Positions 11,780-24,800 of a DNA stretch of 64,000 bases are shown one piece after another. Position 1 is the stretch's first letter; each line of letters opens with the position of its first letter. This DNA comes from Balaenoptera acutorostrata. Its lineage: Eukaryota > Chordata > Mammalia > Artiodactyla > Balaenopteridae. Location: contig NC_080068.1 of NCBI RefSeq assembly GCF_949987535.1, positions 83,291,254 to 83,355,253 on the forward strand. Reading direction: 5' to 3'. The position numbers were made by a program, and so were the translations under genes. Below the pieces are notes generated by a model, which was not told where the DNA came from, did no database searches, and worked only from the letters and a program-made list of their open reading frames with translations.

Positions 11780-12890
11780 TTGCCTTTTGTATTTTTTTTT
11801 AAAAAATATCAACCCAGGTTCATATAGATTTAGTCATTACTTTTTACTGTTATATAGAACACACACACATGCACACACATACACACACGCACACACACAC
11901 ACACACCACCCCACTAAACCTATTTCCATTGTTCTACTGGTATAAATACAAGATGTTTCCAATCCTCCATTACAACCTCGCCATAAAGAAATTTTGCATG
12001 TTTTCTTGTGTAAGTGTGAAAATTTTTCTTTGGATTTCATGCCTAACGCAGAATTTCCAAGTCTTAGGGTATGTATGTCTTTAATTTTGTTATTGCTGAA
12101 GACCTTTCCAAAGTTTTCTAACAATTTGCATCTCATCAGCAAAAATGCAAGTATCCTATTTTGCATCTCCTCTTATTTTGCCCATAGCATATGCTAAGAA
12201 AATGTTTAAAAACATCTTGTATAATTTTGTTAAATTCAAAAAGGTATTTTATTATTCTTTTAGTTTATATATTCTAGATTATTGGTAGAAGGAAACATCA
12301 TCTCACATATTTATTAGCCATTCAAATCACACATTTTGTGAACTGACTGCATGTAAGCTTTTCGCTTTTTTCTATTGAATTGTCATTTTTAATGAATTTT
12401 AGACATTCTTTATACATTATTGATACTAAAATCTTTCAGTTTCTTTCATTTTATTTTTTTACTTTATGTATCTTCTGTCAAAATGAAATGTTAACATTAG
12501 CAATTTTACTAATTCCCTTTTTTATTTTTTGAATTGAGTGTCTTATTGAAGAAATTCATTTTTACTTAACAAATACATTTCTCTCTATATTTTTAACAAT
12601 GTTAAAGTTTTATTTTATTTTTCTATCTTCAGTATTTGAGAAATATATTATGTACAGTGTGAGGCCAAGAACTAAGAAAAATATTTATGTACAGTGAGAG
12701 GTGAAGAACTAATTTCATACTTTTCCTTCTGCATGTGATGAATTAATTGCTCCCAAAGGAAGTTATTATATAATAAAGGTTTTCTGGACTAATTTATAAA
12801 GCTAATTCTGTCACAAATATTCACACATATGTGGTTCTTTTCTGTCAATTTTTTTATATCTATGCCGATATCATACTGTTTTAATTAATA
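11780..12890 (-). repeat. Old, strongly diverged L1 remnant
   Basis: Reverse-orientation L1 ORF2 landmarks can be seen in patches. Near 12110-12150 there is an 'acaatttgcatctcatcagcaaa' block, near 12370 'ttctattgaattgtc', near 12690-12740 a 'tttcatacttttccttctgcatgtg' block, and near 12830-12880 'cagttctgttg'-like positions with 'atatcatactgttttaatta'. A CA microsatellite has grown inside it. Subfamily and exact ends cannot be set by eye. Confidence 0.45.
11859..11907. repeat. (CA)n microsatellite
   Basis: Imperfect CA dinucleotide run of about 49 bp with T and G interruptions. Open frames crossing it (11837-12166 reverse, 11869-12084 forward) encode runs of Thr-His or Cys-Val and are products of the repeat. 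Confidence 0.95.
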
Positions 12891-13571
12891 TTGCAGTATT
12901 ACCCAGGATTTGCTCAAGCCAATAGAAACCATGCCAAAGAGTTCAATACAGTCAATTTACTATGGGAATTATTTGTAAAGGTGGCAGAACTGAAAGGGAA
13001 TGGGGAGGCAACCCAGAGTTTGGCAACAGAAGAAAGGCATTACAACCCCCAAGAATGGAAGGAGCCATGGAAGAGCTGGTATTTGCAAGGTCCTGTGGTT
13101 AAGATGGTAGGAACAATTTGGCCTGGATGTAGCTAGAACCTTGGGGAAGATGCAGTCACTGCCAGAGATGCTGCCTGGAAGTAGAGAGAAAGGAGCAGAA
13201 ATAATCCATCTTCTACCTGACTCCCACTCTCTAGTCTTCTGTAGTACCATCTATCCTGAAGCCAGCCTGAAGCCAGTAGGTAAGGTGGCCTGGGAAATAG
13301 GGTTTAATTTATTAGTGTAAATAAATGATGGGCAAAATAAATTCCAATATAAAATAAATCCTCATATAAGATATTGTTAAACCATCACCCTTTCTTAGTC
13401 TTTCTTATACAAATTGCCTTTGCTTTTAAATTTACCTTGATTCCTTTATGTGAAATTTAGAAGTCAATTGTCAAGTTCACTAAATACATTTTAAAAAAAC
13501 AAAGGATAATTTTGTATTATAATTTAATTAATACATAAGTGAATTTAGAAAAATCTTGCCATATTTATAAG
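12891..13571. other. Slightly GC-richer block, probably unclassified repeat
   Basis: 12891-13270 is richer in G and C than its surroundings and carries overlapping open frames of 81 (forward) and 93 (reverse) codons without recognisable domains. Its style (for example 'gaagccagcctgaagccag') suggests an old mobile-element remnant, but I could not assign it. Confidence 0.35.
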
Positions 13572-13790
13572 GGGGTGGTATGGTATACTACTAAGATCAA
13601 GAATACTAGCAAACATTTATGCAAATTCTACCACTTACTAGCTGTGTAAATGACATATCTCTGCATCAGTTTTCTCACTTTTAAAACGAGTATAATGGTA
13701 GTACATAATGTAAGCTTGTTTTTAATAAAAATGTGTAAAGCACTTAGAACAAGGCCTGGTATATGATAAGCATTCAATAATACTGTCATT
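13572..13790 (+). repeat. MIR SINE
   Basis: Nearly full-length forward MIR. It starts 'ggtatggtatactactaag', passes through 'ctaccacttactagctgtgtaaatgac' in pieces, 'cagttttctcacttttaaaa' and 'gtgtaaagcacttagaacaagg', and ends 'cctggtatatgataagcattcaataa'. The tRNA-derived head is degraded. Confidence 0.85.
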
Positions 13791-13917
13791 GTTGCTGTTG
13801 TGTTATTACTATTATCATTAAGGATTTTTTTTTGTTTGTTTTCTGGTTCATTATGATGACATCACTATTTAATTCTTTATAATTAAACAATATTTGTATA
13901 GAAGACTTGTATATCTT

Positions 13918-14213
13918 TTTTTTTTTTAAATTGTATTTATTTATCTATTTATGGCTGTGTTGGGTCTTCGTTTCTGTGCGAGGGCTTTTCTCTAGTTGTG
14001 GCAAGCGGGGGCCACTCTTCATCGCGATGCGCGGGCCTCTCACTATCGCGGCCTCTCGTTGCGGAGCACAGGCTCCAGACGCGCAGGCTCAGTAATTGTG
14101 GCTCATGGGCCCAGTTGCTCCGCGGCATGTGGGATCCTCCCAGACCAGGGCTCGAACCCATGTCCCCTGCATTGGCAGGCAGATTCTCAACCACTGCGCC
14201 ACCAGGGAAGCCC
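13918..14213 (-). mobile_element. CHR SINE, short form (CHR-2-like)
   Basis: Reverse orientation with tail 'attgtatttatttatctat' at left and head 'gcgccaccagggaagccc' at right. A 16-bp target-site duplication aagacttgtatatctt lies at 13902-13917 and 14214-14229. It is about 296 bp because it lacks the block of repeated units and the 'cctagagcc' region found in the long form, and it keeps many CpGs (atcgcgatgcgcg). Both traits suggest a younger subfamily; the CHR-2 label is from family knowledge. Four open frames here are SINE artefacts. Confidence 0.93.
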
Positions 14214-14540
14214 AAGACTTGTATATCTTAAAAAGTATTTTTTATCCTAACTCTATTTTGAATTCTTGGTAAATTTCATATTATTCACTCCCAATTTCCT
14301 AATTTTTGAACACTGTCCAGCCTATACGTTTTGTATATGCTAATTTTTACAAATTTCAGTATCTATGGTTTTCCATTCTATGTTTAATAGATTGCTCTTT
14401 TCCTTATTATATGTATTTTAAGGTTTATTTTGGTTTCTTACCTATGATTCCTTTTTTAGAGATTAGATATGAACATGTGAGTGTTCATGTCATCAAATTG
14501 TTATTTATATTTTACTGGGAGTAAACTTGTGGTGCAATGC

Positions 14541-14578
14541 ATGTGAGTGTGAGTGTGTGTGTGTGTGTGTATGTGTGG
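14541..14578. repeat. (TG)n microsatellite
   Basis: TG dinucleotide run with A substitutions, starting atgtgagtgtgag and ending gtatgtgtgg. Confidence 0.93.
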
Positions 14579-14963
14579 GCTGTCTTCTTTAGTATCAGTA
14601 TTCCTTTTCTATCTTTTTATTTTGTAGGCTCATTTTGAGTGGGAGTTTGTGTGTTCTTTCTTCTTTAACTGTACTTTGTTGTTTTCAAGTTACTTCCTCC
14701 AAGCCCCTCCACATCATGACTTTTATTGGCAGTAGTGCCTCCCATTCTGTAGAAATATAGAGACATCGAAGATCCGGCCACTGAGCCAGTAGGCTCATTC
14801 ATGGTACAGATTATGATTAGTTTACTAGGTCTGTTTCTTTCTGCTTCTCTTAATAATCAGACTGGGGAAAAAAAAAGAGCACAGGCATAACTCAGACATT
14901 TTTCCCCCTTAGCCTCATTTTATGGTTGAGGAAACTCTAACCCACACCTTAATCATATAATAG

Positions 14964-15342
14964 GATGAAATGCAGCCACTTGTTTCACATAAATTCCTTG
15001 TTTAGACGTTCTGACAAATACAATTTAAAAAATAAAATGATAAAGAAATATTATACTAAGAAAGGCAGGCAACATAATGGGAAAAAAAGTGATAAATTTA
15101 CTCCTGGTGAAATAAATTAATACTGCAATCTGTTGGAGTATTACTAGTCATAACTTTCCCTCATGATAAAAGCTTCTAGATTCCCCTGCCTGCTTTTGTG
15201 TGAGGAGTTCAGTATACTTGTGACTTCACTTCTAATTAACATTTTAGCTTTCTGTTATGTATCTAGAGATAGTTATAATTTTTAGTGTACTGTGTTCTTT
15301 CAATTATCTCTATTCTAATTGTATTTATCATAATCTTGTGTT
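14964..15342 (+). repeat. Unassigned dispersed repeat, copy B
   Basis: Forward partner of the repeat at 2275-2643. The homology starts near 'gatgaaatgcagcc' and ends near 'atcttgtgttta'. The two copies differ by many substitutions, so the family is old. No terminal inverted repeats or target duplication were found. The GC-rich LTR-like block begins about 100 bp downstream; whether they belong to one element is unknown. Confidence 0.6.
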
Positions 15343-15445
15343 TAGAATGGAGAGGTTTCCTTAAATATGAAATTATAAAGCCATTTGGTCACAAAGCCCA
15401 TGTGTCCATTGCATACACAGTTTCTGATGCTCACAGCAACACTGC

Positions 15446-15892
15446 AAGTGTTGGGCTGCACCCCGCAGGCCTACAAGGCCTGCACTTGCCCAACTTTTAG
15501 ACCGAAGAAAGAGCCCAGAGTCAGTAACAGAGACATCAGTGGTTTAGTGGATGGGGGAGCTTACATGTCTGAGGCAAGGTCCTGGAGCAACGCTCCACCA
15601 TGTGTGGTGGACGGGCGGGCAGGACATGTTGGCACGCTTCGCTCCTGAGGGGAAAGGGAGCTTGCCAGTTATAGGGGGAATTACATCAGTTTGGCTCATT
15701 AGTTACCAGGGAAATCAGCCGGGGGCACACCCCTCATCACCCCTTAGAACAGCTATCACTAGCTAGGGCCTGGGGCAAGTATGTAGGAAGGTCAGTCAAG
15801 TGAGTAGGGTATAGGTGAAGCAGGCACTGGTCAGGCAGGGGATGGACAGAGAGCGAGAGAACTGCCATCTTGAGTGGCCTGACCATATAGCA
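15446..15892 (-). repeat. Probable solo LTR of an endogenous retrovirus
   Basis: This block is GC-richer than its flanks. Read on the reverse strand it begins near 'tgctatatggtcaggccact', has 'ccactcaagatggcag', and ends in a region with 'gactctgggctctttcttcg' and 'ggtgcagcccaaca', that is a TG...CA outline with an R/U5-like end. No internal retroviral genes flank it. I could not find a matching target duplication, so the ends are approximate. Open frames at 15285-15766 are treated as chance. Confidence 0.45.
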
Positions 15893-17412
15893 AGGTAGGT
15901 GTGAAATCATGAAGCAGGTGCCTAATATTGGGTTTGAAGGTTGTTTTGTTTGATTCCAAAACTCATGCTCCTTCCATTTTATCTCCGATTGTAGGGACAA
16001 GGAGATTTATTTTCATCTCCTCTTTGTATTTTGTGCAGTTGGTAAAGCACAGTGAATGTGGGACATAGAGGGGAAGGAATCAGATAAATCTGAGTTCAAA
16101 TACAAAGGATCCGAGTAGAAACTGTGTGGAACCTAAGTGATGGCTTATTGTCAGACAGAAACTCTCACCACTGTCAGTGCTTTTGATTGGGGTGATGGAC
16201 ATAGATGAATAGGATCGTGGATATGCAGTGTTAGAATCACTTTCTACTACAGGTTGAAAGCATCTCAAAGCCTGTCCCTGAGGCAAACCACATATTCCTA
16301 GTGCCTGAGGGGCCTGTTTAATGTATGGTAGAGATAACTGCAGTTTCTTTGAACATTAGTGCCATCAGTATGGATAGCACATGTTCACTGACATGGGAGT
16401 ACACAGCATAGAAGCTTGATTTCTCTAGCAAATGAATAAATAATATAGAACTTGAACCTGAGGCTCCAGAAACAATTCTAAATAACTTATATTATAAATA
16501 AGAGCAACATTATTAAAGTAATTATATAGCCTCCTGATGTAACTATTCAAAAAGCGGATACTAATTTAACAGTGTAAATTCTATCACGTTTGTTGAAAAG
16601 TTAGTTTTTAGACATAACTGTATATGTTCACATTTTGTGAACAAAACTTTGAATAACATTTTTTTTCAGCATGAGGCTAGGACTGTGAGAGACAAGAGCC
16701 AAGTGCTACAAATGTGATTGAGCTCCATCTACAATGACCAATTTTCCCAAGAGAAAAGCCACCATTAAAAATTTATAGTTTCTGTGGTTTGCAATTTTTC
16801 ATTTTGACTACAAACTGTCATTCTCAGTTTTTCTTTTAGTTTACCAAGGCACATTGCACCAAATTTGAGATTGTATCTTAAAGCCAGAAAACATATTTTT
16901 GCTGGTGTGAAGAAAGAATAACCAATTGCTGACAAAACATACTATGGAGCTATATGAATCTCCTATTATTCTTCTATAACACCATGTTACCCTGGAAAAG
17001 GTTGAAATATGTCAACTATTAATTCAGGAATATGTATACACTACAGTCCCACTACAGACCATCTTTCTTATTCAAATTTCCCTGCTCTCTTCAAGATTAA
17101 TATTGTACCAAATTGGCATACTGCTCTTTTCATTATTACTGTGACATTCAGTTTTGCCAATGAGTTCTTAGATGGATGGAGTAAGTTATCTATGCTAATT
17201 AATGATAATAAAATGCTCTTAAATGTTAAATCATGTTCTTGGTGTATTTAATACAAAAGCTTTCCCAAGGTGCTCTTGGAGAGTTTTCTTCTCCCCCAGT
17301 GATCACCTCTGCTCCCCTAAATTAATGTATCTGGCATTTCTAATCCTTCTTCTCTTCCTCTTTTTTCTCTATATTTTTGTCTTCAGTCAATTAACTTATT
17401 TTTCAGAAATAT
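15893..17412. other. Unannotated DNA
   Basis: Several short frames (62-87 codons), none with a recognised domain. A piece around 16060-16110 has weak MIR flavour ('aatctgagttcaaatac') but is too short to call. Nothing else named. Confidence 0.4.
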
Positions 17413-17870
17413 GGTAAGAGATACATCAGTTATCTGTCCCTATGTAACAAACCAGAAAACTGTGATGGCTAAAAGATCAACCATTTATGTATCTCATAGT
17501 TCTGTAGGTTGGCACTGGTCTGGACTCAGCTGTGTGGTTCTCCTAATCTGGGCCAGACTCAGCTTGGGTAACTCACGTTCCTGCAGTCAGTTGACAGGTT
17601 GGTTGCAGGTTGTCCAGTCCCAGGCGACCTCACTCATGTGTCTGGCTGCTTTCCGGCTGTCAGCATGGAAGACGGAAATTATTGGGTCACCTCTTTCTCA
17701 CCATTCACCATGCCTAGCCCAGGCTGGTTCAATGATGGCTTCAGGATTCACAGAGTAGCAAGAGAGGCCAAGTTCCAATGTGCAAGCTCTTTAAAAGTTT
17801 CTTCTTGTGTCTTGTCTTATTATTTCTCAATAGCGTTTCATTAAAAGTCATTGCCGCAAAATCTTCCACA
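17413..17870 (+). repeat. Ancient LTR-like or MER-type repeat
   Basis: The layout 'tatgtaacaaaccag...atctcatagttctgtaggttgg...gactcagctgtgtggttctcc...cctcactcatgtgtctggc...' matches a common eutherian interspersed repeat that I recognise by text but cannot name safely. Overlapping frames of 115 and 81 codons at 17411-17844 fall in it and are not treated as genes. Confidence 0.5.
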
Positions 17871-18009
17871 AGAGCCTATTCTGCTAGGTATCTCTGTTGT
17901 TACTGGATACACAATTTATATGATAATAGTGAGCAGAACAGAATCTAGCACGTTAGGCAGACTGAGTAACTTTAGAGAAAAGATGAATTACCAGTTTTAA
18001 AACTGCTAT

Positions 18010-18200
18010 ATCTGTGGACTTTGCATGCCTTATCTTATGTAAAATCACAAAACTCCTGTGAGGTAGGACATGTTACCCTGCTCACTATGCCAATGAAGAA
18101 ACTGAAATTCATATTCTCTTGCTCATTAATATAGAGAGTGTGAGTAACAGAGCCAGGATGTCTTGTGCTAAATGCTGCTGTGTTTTCCATTTGTAGCATG
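18010..18200 (-). repeat. MIR SINE remnant
   Basis: Reverse MIR: 'aaaactcctgtgaggtagg', then 'caatgaagaaactgaaattc' and 'gagtaacagagccaggatg'. The tRNA-derived head side at the right is degraded. Confidence 0.72.
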
Positions 18201-19565
18201 CTGCTGTAAGTAGTAAGACCCTTTAAATGACACAGAATATTCAAAATTCATTGAAGCTACAGAGGGACTATCTTCATCCAACAAACCAAGTGCCAACTCT
18301 GCCTAAAGGAAACAGTTAAACTCTTGCATGTTTCTCAATGAATCAGCAGCTGTCTTTAGCTCTCACTAACTGCCTCAGGGACAAGCTAAATTAAACAAAG
18401 TAAAAATTAAAACATTGCTGAAAACTTTATAAGTAGTTAGACTGAAGACTGTACTTAGTACTATTCTTAGATGACTGACGTCATATTTTTTTTTTCCCCT
18501 GAAAGTCTTGGTTGGATATCCAAGTCCAGAAGCCACCTGGTAAGGTGAGTGTTCTTTTACTCCTACTTGTACAATGTCTGCGTCTGCCTGCTGATATTTC
18601 TCAAATCTTGCTGCTTATTTGACTAATGTTTTTGCTTTAGGCTTAAGAACAGTCTTGGTCCTTGAAAATCACTGCTTCGTCTACTTCTTTGCAGAGGCCA
18701 CGGCCCAAAGTGAATCCTTCCAACTTCCTCACCCCTTTCCTGACCATCTGCAGCTGTGGTAAGCATTCCGAACCAGGAGTAAAGGAACTCTGAAAGATTT
18801 AAGAGCTTGTTTTTGATTTCTGGTCCAGATAATTTCCAAATACTCATGCTGCTTTCATGGAGATCTAAATAATATCATTATGGAAAATTAAATAAATAAA
18901 TAAACGTTCTTTACTAGGATAAAAAGACTATATTAAAAAAAAAACAGAAAAAAACAACAAAAACAAAAACTACGAAAATAGAAAATAATAAATCTGTCTT
19001 CTTATTAGTCTTAATCTTTGGGAGATATTTGTGGTAGCCATTGACTACCTCTCAATATGTGCTATATAATATGTTAATAATAGTAATAAATACAAACAAA
19101 ACAATTTCTGCCATCAAAGAATATTTCAGTGGCAACAGATGTAAAATAAATGCAATAGTATACAAAAAGCAAAACATTAAAAATGTGTACAAGGATGAGT
19201 TGGCATAAATAAGAAAGCAATTCACTTTTTAGAGTTTATTTGGGAGAATTAATTGAAGAATGGTGACTTCTGAACTTACTCAAACAAGAATATAGGTCCA
19301 TTGGAAAAATGGGAATGAGAAAGTATATTCTAGTATAAATGAAATCATAGAAAAGAATGAGCATGATTTCAAGATATTAGAAGCAGTTCAGGTCTAAACA
19401 GTAAAGAATTAGCTCATTTTATACCATTAGCCATGATATAAAGACTAAAGTTAAATAACTCTTCAAAGTTCTACACCTATTCTTTTCTCCTGTATGTGCA
19501 TGCAGTTTTAACAATTGAATTGATGAGTATTTTCAAAACTCACTAAATTTCTATTTCGTTTGGAG
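18201..19565. other. AT-rich DNA with A-rich patches
   Basis: A-rich low-complexity tracts at 18884-18905 and 18930-18975. The 74-codon reverse frame at 18623-18847 has no recognised domain. No gene or named repeat. Confidence 0.45.
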
Positions 19566-19722
19566 GCTATTATATATAATATATATATATGCACAGATAC
19601 ATACATGCATATTTGTGTGTATCGTGTGTATACACATACACACATATATATATAAGTATATACAATATATGCATGTATATATGTGTATATATATATATAC
19701 ATAAATATACATGTATACATAT
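19566..19722. repeat. Compound (TA)/(CATA)/(TG) microsatellite
   Basis: About 155 bp of alternating TA, ACAC, GTAT and ATGT repeats. The 77-codon reverse frame at 19508-19741 is Tyr/Ile-rich and is a translation of this repeat. Likely unstable in length. Confidence 0.92.
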
Positions 19723-21852
19723 CTAAATTCAGTGACTCCAATTTGACTTTACTATTTTAAAAAATTTTGTTTCTCAAATTATTGATGAAAACTTTGTCTT
19801 AATAATAGAAAAATAAATCCTATTAAAACTGTTTTAGTTTCTTTGACCTATTTCAACTCATTTCAAGTGAGCAGCAGACTAAAATGAAACTGTGTGTGGA
19901 CTGAATTCTAAGCAGACTCATGCTTGTATTTAAATGTTGAGGTGGTGATTTCAAATTCTGTACTCTTTCCATAATAAATGGACACATAGGAGTATCAATT
20001 AAGTTGATCTTGGGTCACTCTAGTTCCCAGGAAAAATAGTGTCATTTCTTTTTCCTGACAATATCCTAACACATTAAAATACAATTAAAGAAAAGAAGAG
20101 GTAAAATCATTTCTCTCATACAAATATAAAATGAATATATTTTAAAGATATTATTTATATAATTTACTAATGACAGCTCCAGTAAGATATTAAAGTTACT
20201 TTAAAAGACAATTCAGTATGGCAGGAACCAGTTACATTACCTCAATAAGAAAACATGGGTCACCAATTTCTCCGTAAGTTAAATTCTATCTCTACAGAGT
20301 TCCAAAATAGACTAAATCTATGAAATGAAAAGACCCCTACAGAATAAGACACCCCTTAAGGGTCTAGTAGACAATGTACTCGTTTCACAGAAACAATTCC
20401 AAGTAACCTTTTTGCCTATTTTATTCTTTTATAATATTTTTAAAAATATGCTTTCATATTTTTGAGACAATAATATTTAAATATTTATTTAAATGACAAC
20501 ATCTCCCAACAGGACAAAATAGCTTGTATTACTTTCCCAGAGGGTTCTTTTTACCCACAAGGCAAAGGGAAATCTCAGGAATCATTTATTTTCTTGATTG
20601 AAATAAATGTCAGACAACATCTGACAAGGAACTCACTTTGTAAATATTAGACATCACAAAAAACACAATGTATATTTTAAGTACCAGGGACATGAATTCA
20701 ATGCATTTGTTGACAATTTAAAGAGATCTTCAAAACTTTTAAAAGGAGTCAAATCATCCTTTTCTCCATTATTATACATGAATAAATGCAGTACGTAGAT
20801 CAAGTATGGTTTTAACAAATTTGCATACATTTAACAATCCTCCTTCCTGATATAACTAAATAGCCCATTGATGGCAGAAAAATCAATTTACTGTGAAAAA
20901 GAAATTCAGTCACTTCAAGTTTAAAACTCACTTTTTGATAGGGTGGGGTGAATAAGCAATTTCTTTGGAATAATCTAATTTCCTAGAAGACACACCTGTC
21001 CTTCTTCCATGCTGTTCTACACATCTATTATCTATTCTCCCTGCCCTTTATTGAAGTATAGCTTCTCCTGCCCAGAGGCACAGCTCCTCCTTCCCAATGG
21101 TCTCTTCTGCTTTTTCATCAGATAATGTTGGTGACCCTGCTCCCCTCTTGGGTGTCAGGTCTGTACACTCTGTGTTCTTCTTTCCCCCTGCCCAAGCTAG
21201 TTCAGTTGTACTTATCTCAACCAATTCTGAAATCCCTTTGGTAGGGGTGGGTACTCTGGGCTACTGTCCTCATAGAAGATTAGGAGTACTGGCCTCAGTA
21301 AATATTCTTTCTGGGCTATTATCACAGATACTTCCTTTAGCAACAACTTCTGGTACCACGGTGGACCCAGAGCTTCTCTGCAAAGGTCAAAGCTATCTAA
21401 CCTTCATTGTAGAACCAGGCAACTAGTAAACCTACCCTTAGCCAGACTTGGGTCAAACATGCTGTGTTAGGCCCCTTCTCAACATTTTACCTACATCAAA
21501 ACTTCCACTATCCCTTCAGACTCTCACTTTTCCTAGCTGACCCAATTTTGTATTTTTACCCAATGAGGAAACCTAGGAATTCTTAATTTCTTAGATTCAT
21601 GCACATTTCTTTCTCACCTATGGCAATACGGTAAAGTTTGTGTCCTGTGAGTCCTCTAATCTTTTATATGCAAAGCCATATTCTAAGAATCCCAAAGAGA
21701 AGTCTTTTATTTACTCAAGTGCCTGGGCTTGAAAAGTACTTTGGTTTTCAGGCTATTGTTTTTGCTAAGCATTTACTAAGTCTTCTAAAGAGCTCAAAAC
21801 TAGGAATTCGACTATTTGTTCTTTCTTTACAATTCCTATCTTGAATAGAGGT
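19723..21852. other. Unannotated DNA, GC-richer toward its right end
   Basis: 20985-21440 is less AT-rich and holds a 109-codon forward frame (21097-21426) with a hydrophobic, Ser/Leu-rich translation and no recognised domain. I found no splice-bounded pattern or named repeat. It may be an unclassified repeat. Confidence 0.35.
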
Positions 21853-21874
21853 AAAAAAAAAAAAAAAAAAAAAA
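21853..21874. repeat. 22-A homopolymer
   Basis: An uninterrupted run of A. Such a run could be a retrotransposon tail, but I found no matching target duplication and no recognisable retrocopy to its left. Confidence 0.85.
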
Positions 21875-24800
21875 CTCATAGGTTGTATTTAAATATATCA
21901 AAATACTTATTGACTATAAGGACAAATCAATTAGTAGAATTATTTGGAATTAGTACACCAAAACAACCTCAGTATTATGGCATTTCACAGAACAATTTTA
22001 AAATACGTACACAATAAAATTGAGTAGAATTATTTTTGTTTATGTTAGCACTTTCGGTTGATATCTATAATAAACAGCTTCAGTCCTCACTTTTCCCATG
22101 TTGCTGTCATGTAGAACAAATTTAGAATGTATTTGGCTATTTCATACAAGATATTTCGCTTTTAATTATCTCACATCAGGAAGTTATGACTTCCCTTGAA
22201 TTGTCAAAGAAAAGATAAAAACATAACAAAGTAATACCAGTTCATCTTTATTTGGCTTAGCATAAACAAAGAATAGCCTGCATAGGACTTCAAGGGACAT
22301 GAAAAATCTCAGAAACCACATAAGGTCCTATACAAAATTCAATACATCCCTCCTATTTTGGGTCCACTCCCATAACCATATGTGTGGTTGAACTCAAATC
22401 TTCTAGCATACATATCAACACAGAGCACATTCATTTTACGTGAATTCACATGACAATAACGTTTTGAGAGGGAAGGAAAAGATCTAACCTGGAGATCCAG
22501 AGACCGAGCTTTCTGCTTAATTTAAGTATGGTAAAGTAAAGTGAAATCTATAGCTCCCTTTAATGGTTTCCCAATGACTGAGGATTTCAAGTAGAGTGAA
22601 TGTAATTTATCCATCTAAACAGATATTTTGAAGTGAAAATGGACACTAAAATCCATTATGCTAGGATATCAAGCATAAACGGGCAAACTGGGTTACCCTA
22701 TCACACTTAGAAGTCCAATTCTTGTAATTGTGGTTTTTTTTAAATTTAATATACATGTTAGAAAACACATGTACATGGATTAAAATGGCAAAAGGTGACG
22801 TACCTTGATTTCACCATCCATCTCTTCACCTCCACACAAAATAAACATACATGCTTTCTTTAACTCCATAACCTATAATAGAGTTAGGTATTTTCTTGTT
22901 TTTGTTGGGCCACCAATCAATGTCAACATACTATACTTTTTAATACTTCAGTTAGTTATTTAAAGCAACTTCCTCCTAAATCTCAAAGCAACACCTCTAC
23001 CTACATCTTTGTAATAAAAAGTTATTCACATGGGCATACCTGTCCACGTGAGAACATTGGAAAAAATATTCTTTAATTGCAGTGACAATATAAATTGAGC
23101 CCCATTATCCAAGAGGAAGCACAGACAATAATTTCTACTGAAGAGCATATTCTTGCTCTCAAGATGTCTTTTTTTCCTATAGCATTCTGGTATTATCATT
23201 AATATACTAACTTATTTAACACTCTGAGGATTCTAAAAAGGATTCTGAATTTTCTTTTTCTAGAATTTGTCGTTCCCTATAATTTATTTTATACTTTCAT
23301 TGTTTTGGTGTCAGTTTTTCATTGAAAATGTTCTTTAAATATCAAGTGAACCTATGCTGTTCACTTATAGTTAAGTGTAGGACACACACAAAAAAGCTAA
23401 CTATAAACTATGTATAAGAAGGAAGAAACTTGTGAACTGATGAATCTCAACATAATGACTTATTTACTGTAAGAGTTTAGGGGGGAAATTACAACTCTCA
23501 GAAATACTAGATTTCTGTGCCCCTAAATTTCTCTAGAAAGAATAATCAGATTTGCAACCTAAAAGACATAAATATTCATCTCAGATTTCAACAGGGAAAG
23601 GAGGGTTCACCATGTAGGTATTACTTAAATTCATTATTTTGATCTGAGTAGCCCAGACTTCCTCTAGGTTATATAGCTTTAGTCTTCAGAGTCCCTCGGG
23701 TGCTTCCTTTCTAGTTAATTCTAACTACTTCCAGTTTTCATTTGCTTATGAGAAGTGCCTTCTCCCTCACTGTCTGGCATGGTAAAGAGGACGGTAGGAA
23801 CAAATTTCCAATTGACACATTTTAATGAGGAATGTCACCTGAGCAAGAACATATTTTACCTCACTGACAGTAGTGTGGAGAATAGTTAGGATGGAGATAA
23901 CCTGGAGAAAGGGAGTGTTTAGCATGTGATTGTCATGGTCCAGTTGGCAAGTGATAAAGGCCTGCAATTAAGGTAGAGGCAGTGAGAATGAAGATAATTT
24001 CCTTCCATTCTCTTTCATGTGGATGTTGAATTAATTGGGTCCATGTAAAAGCAGATTGTTATTAGGTTTCTAATACATAAAGTAAAATATTCCATTGTGA
24101 GGAGTGTAAGGACAACTTATAACTAAACTCTAAATTCCTATTACCTAAAACTTTCCACTGTGTTTGTTCTCCACAACAGCTGTTCGCCCTCTGGATTTAT
24201 CCGTTTAAATAAACAATTTGATACCATGCACACTGTGTTTTTGATAATGTAGTTAGTGCAAGAGCATTCAATTCCAAAAGAGCCCAGAGTACTTAGAAAA
24301 AAAAAATTCTCAGATTTATCCTGTACTTTATTTTATACATATTCATTAGGACAGATGACATTTTAGCAAAGCTTCAGCTAGGGATTTCAAACTGGATTTT
24401 AATGAATACAGATTGAAACAAACATGGCATCTTACATTTAATTTTCTTTAGCAAAAAAGTAAAACTATAGAGCAATAAAGTGAGATTTCTAAAAATTAGG
24501 TTTTTTAATCATTTAATGTAAACAACAAACCATAACTCTTTCCAGTTCAGCAAGATGAATAAAAAAAGTACTAAACACTGTAGGTATTTTTTAGCAGAAA
24601 ATTGCTAATTTCATGGGCAATTATAACACATGTAGGTAATGCTCTCTAATCTCACTGTAATTATATTTCATGCTTCACAGAAAAATGTAATCACTACAGA
24701 TGTAGAAGAAAGACTATTTATCACCTCAGAAAGCAGGTTGGGGCAACCTAGGTATCACAGTAGATGTGTTTATCTTTGTGCAAGACCTTTGAAGGTCAAA

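Noticed and set aside
11837..12166. 109-codon reverse frame with Cys/Val repeats
   Set aside because: Its distinctive part translates the CA microsatellite and the rest is AT-rich L1 debris.
21097..21426. 109-codon forward frame in a GC-richer patch
   Set aside because: No domain, no promoter or splice context and no similarity that I recognise; kept only as unannotated DNA.
21853..21874. 22-A run as the tail of a processed pseudogene
   Set aside because: No target-site duplication and no recognisable gene-like sequence upstream.
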